DNA of 64,000 nucleotides from Haliea sp040221975 (GTDB lineage: Bacteria > Pseudomonadota > Gammaproteobacteria > Pseudomonadales > Halieaceae), in assembly GCA_040221975.1 (NCBI GenBank), contig JAVJWR010000017.1, positions 62,001-126,000 on the forward strand. Direction: 5' to 3'. Made by a program: the position numbers and the translations under genes. How positions within the stretch are numbered: the first letter of the stretch is position 1; every line of letters begins with the position of its first letter. Below the pieces are notes generated by a model. That model did not search any database, had not been told where the DNA came from, and saw only the letters and a program-made list of their open reading frames with translations. Of this stretch, positions 63,252-64,000 are shown piece after piece.

Positions 63252-64000
63252 TCAGTTAATGTTGCCTTTGAGCAGGGCCAGCAGCTCCTGTTCGTCCCGC
63301 TTCTCCAGCGGCCCGGCAGCGTCGTCAAGCGGTGCCAGGCGCACGGTGACTGCCCGCTCACCCTCGGCCGCCACGGTGACCAGAAACTCGCGATTGGCCA
63401 GCGTATCGTCATCGCTTCCCGAGAACAGCCGCGAGAACCAGCCCTGCTCTTCCTCGGCCTGTTCCCCGAGGTAGCGAACGAAGTAGGTACCCTCGCTGCG
63501 ATCGCGGTCGGTGATCTCAAAGCGCGAATCTTCCAGGGCCTTGGCCAGAGCGGCCCAGGCACGGGTGAACGGCAGCCCCACCCGGATAAAGGTGTAGCCG
63601 GCATCCGCCTCCTCGAGCGAGATCTTGCCCTCGGCACTCATGGCGCGGTCTGCAATCATGGAGACCGGCGCGGAATCGGCGCTGTTGGCTATGAACTGGG
63701 CGACCGCGCGCAGCATCTCGCCCTCCTGGGCGATGTTGTCCGACAGGGACGGCCAGGTAACGCCATCCCCGGCCTGGTCCATCTGCAGTACATGCAGTTC
63801 ACTGCTGCCGCGCTGGACCCCCTGCTCGATCCGGAAACGGAAGCGGGAGGCCATTGCCTGTCCCTCCAGCTCCAGCCAGTCGCTGTCAATGATACCGGCC
63901 TGGGCATCCACTCTCGCCACCGGAATACCCGCCGCGGCGAGAAAGCTGCGGACCTGTGGCCACAGCTGTCCCGGAGCGATCGCAATCAACGCCCAGCTCT
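63252..64000 (-). CDS. bamC: Outer membrane assembly lipoprotein BamC, partial (start beyond right edge)
   Basis: The visible 249 codons are the C-terminal part; the frame is open to the window's right end and the lipoprotein signal is not seen. IAPGQLWPQVRSFLAAAGIPVARVDAQAGIIDSDWLE is the first BamC helix-grip domain and IRVGLPFTRAWAALAKALEDSRFEITDRDRSEGTYFVRYLG the second. It belongs to the same machine as BamA encoded at 37-39.6 kb. dapA is the usual upstream neighbour and would lie outside the window. Confidence 0.85.
   Translation of the reverse strand, partial: SWALIAIAPGQLWPQVRSFLAAAGIPVARVDAQAGIIDSDWLELEGQAMASRFRFRIEQGVQRGSSELHVLQMDQAGDGVTWPSLSDNIAQEGEMLRAVAQFIANSADSAPVSMIADRAMSAEGKISLEEADAGYTFIRVGLPFTRAWAALAKALEDSRFEITDRDRSEGTYFVRYLGEQAEEEQGWFSRLFSGSDDDTLANREFLVTVAAEGERAVTVRLAPLDDAAGPLEKRDEQELLALLKGNIN

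Overview
The window is GC-rich, densely coded DNA from a gammaproteobacterium. The conserved blocks map-glnD-dapC-nth, yffB-dapD-dapE and rpsB-tsf-pyrH-frr-uppS-cdsA-dxr-rseP-bamA-skp-lpxD-fabZ-lpxA-lpxB-rnhB-dnaE have typical gammaproteobacterial order. The biotin-carboxylase/AtuA cluster, long FadE, F420/luciferase-type oxidoreductase and many short-chain dehydrogenases recall marine Cellvibrionales (Halieaceae/OM60-like), but that placement is inference. No rRNA, tRNA, CRISPR array, phage or complete insertion sequence was seen.

Layout. 1-4.6 kb (+): the tail of a class III aminotransferase, an unusual PHP-glycosyltransferase fusion, a phosphatidylserine decarboxylase and a small membrane protein. 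4.6-15.2 kb (-): a DUF2971 protein, then a four-gene acyl-CoA carboxylase operon (AtuA-like protein, carboxyltransferase, enoyl-CoA hydratase, biotin carboxylase), an AraC regulator and FadE. Together these suggest CoA-linked degradation of branched or terpenoid acids and fatty acids. 15.2-22.7 kb: iron superoxide dismutase, an AsnC-type regulator divergent from a class V aminotransferase, a periplasmic amidohydrolase divergent from an AbgT transporter, and a small orphan protein. The orphan has a good sigma70 promoter, a structured leader and a perfect 36-bp palindrome. 22.7-28.8 kb: a LuxR regulator, a luciferase-like oxidoreductase, three short-chain dehydrogenases and an MFS transporter form an accessory island next to dnaE.

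28.9-47 kb (-): the essential block for ribosomal protein S2, EF-Ts, UMP kinase, ribosome recycling, isoprenoid and phospholipid synthesis, site-2 protease, outer-membrane assembly, lipid A synthesis, RNase HII and DNA polymerase III alpha. Genes are tightly spaced or overlapping, with a strong intrinsic terminator between tsf and pyrH and a structured leader before rpsB. 47.4-52.7 kb (+): map, glnD, dapC and nth.

52.7-54.6 kb holds no housekeeping gene. It has two direct copies of a quasi-palindromic repeat flanking a BrnT/BrnA toxin-antitoxin pair. The first copy is split by a roughly 527-bp inverted-repeat element that looks like a nested miniature transposable element. 54.6-58.8 kb continues with yffB, dapD, dapE and two short-chain dehydrogenases. 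58.8-64 kb has rsmJ, then a two-gene unit pairing a probable class III nucleotide cyclase with an HD/PDE-type phosphohydrolase. A leucine-rich-repeat lipoprotein is divergent from that unit, followed by a metallo-beta-lactamase-fold protein and the start-less bamC.

Most unusual items: the cyclase/phosphodiesterase pair, the nested repeat around brnTA, the leader and palindrome before the orphan gene at 22.1 kb, and the PHP-glycosyltransferase fusion.
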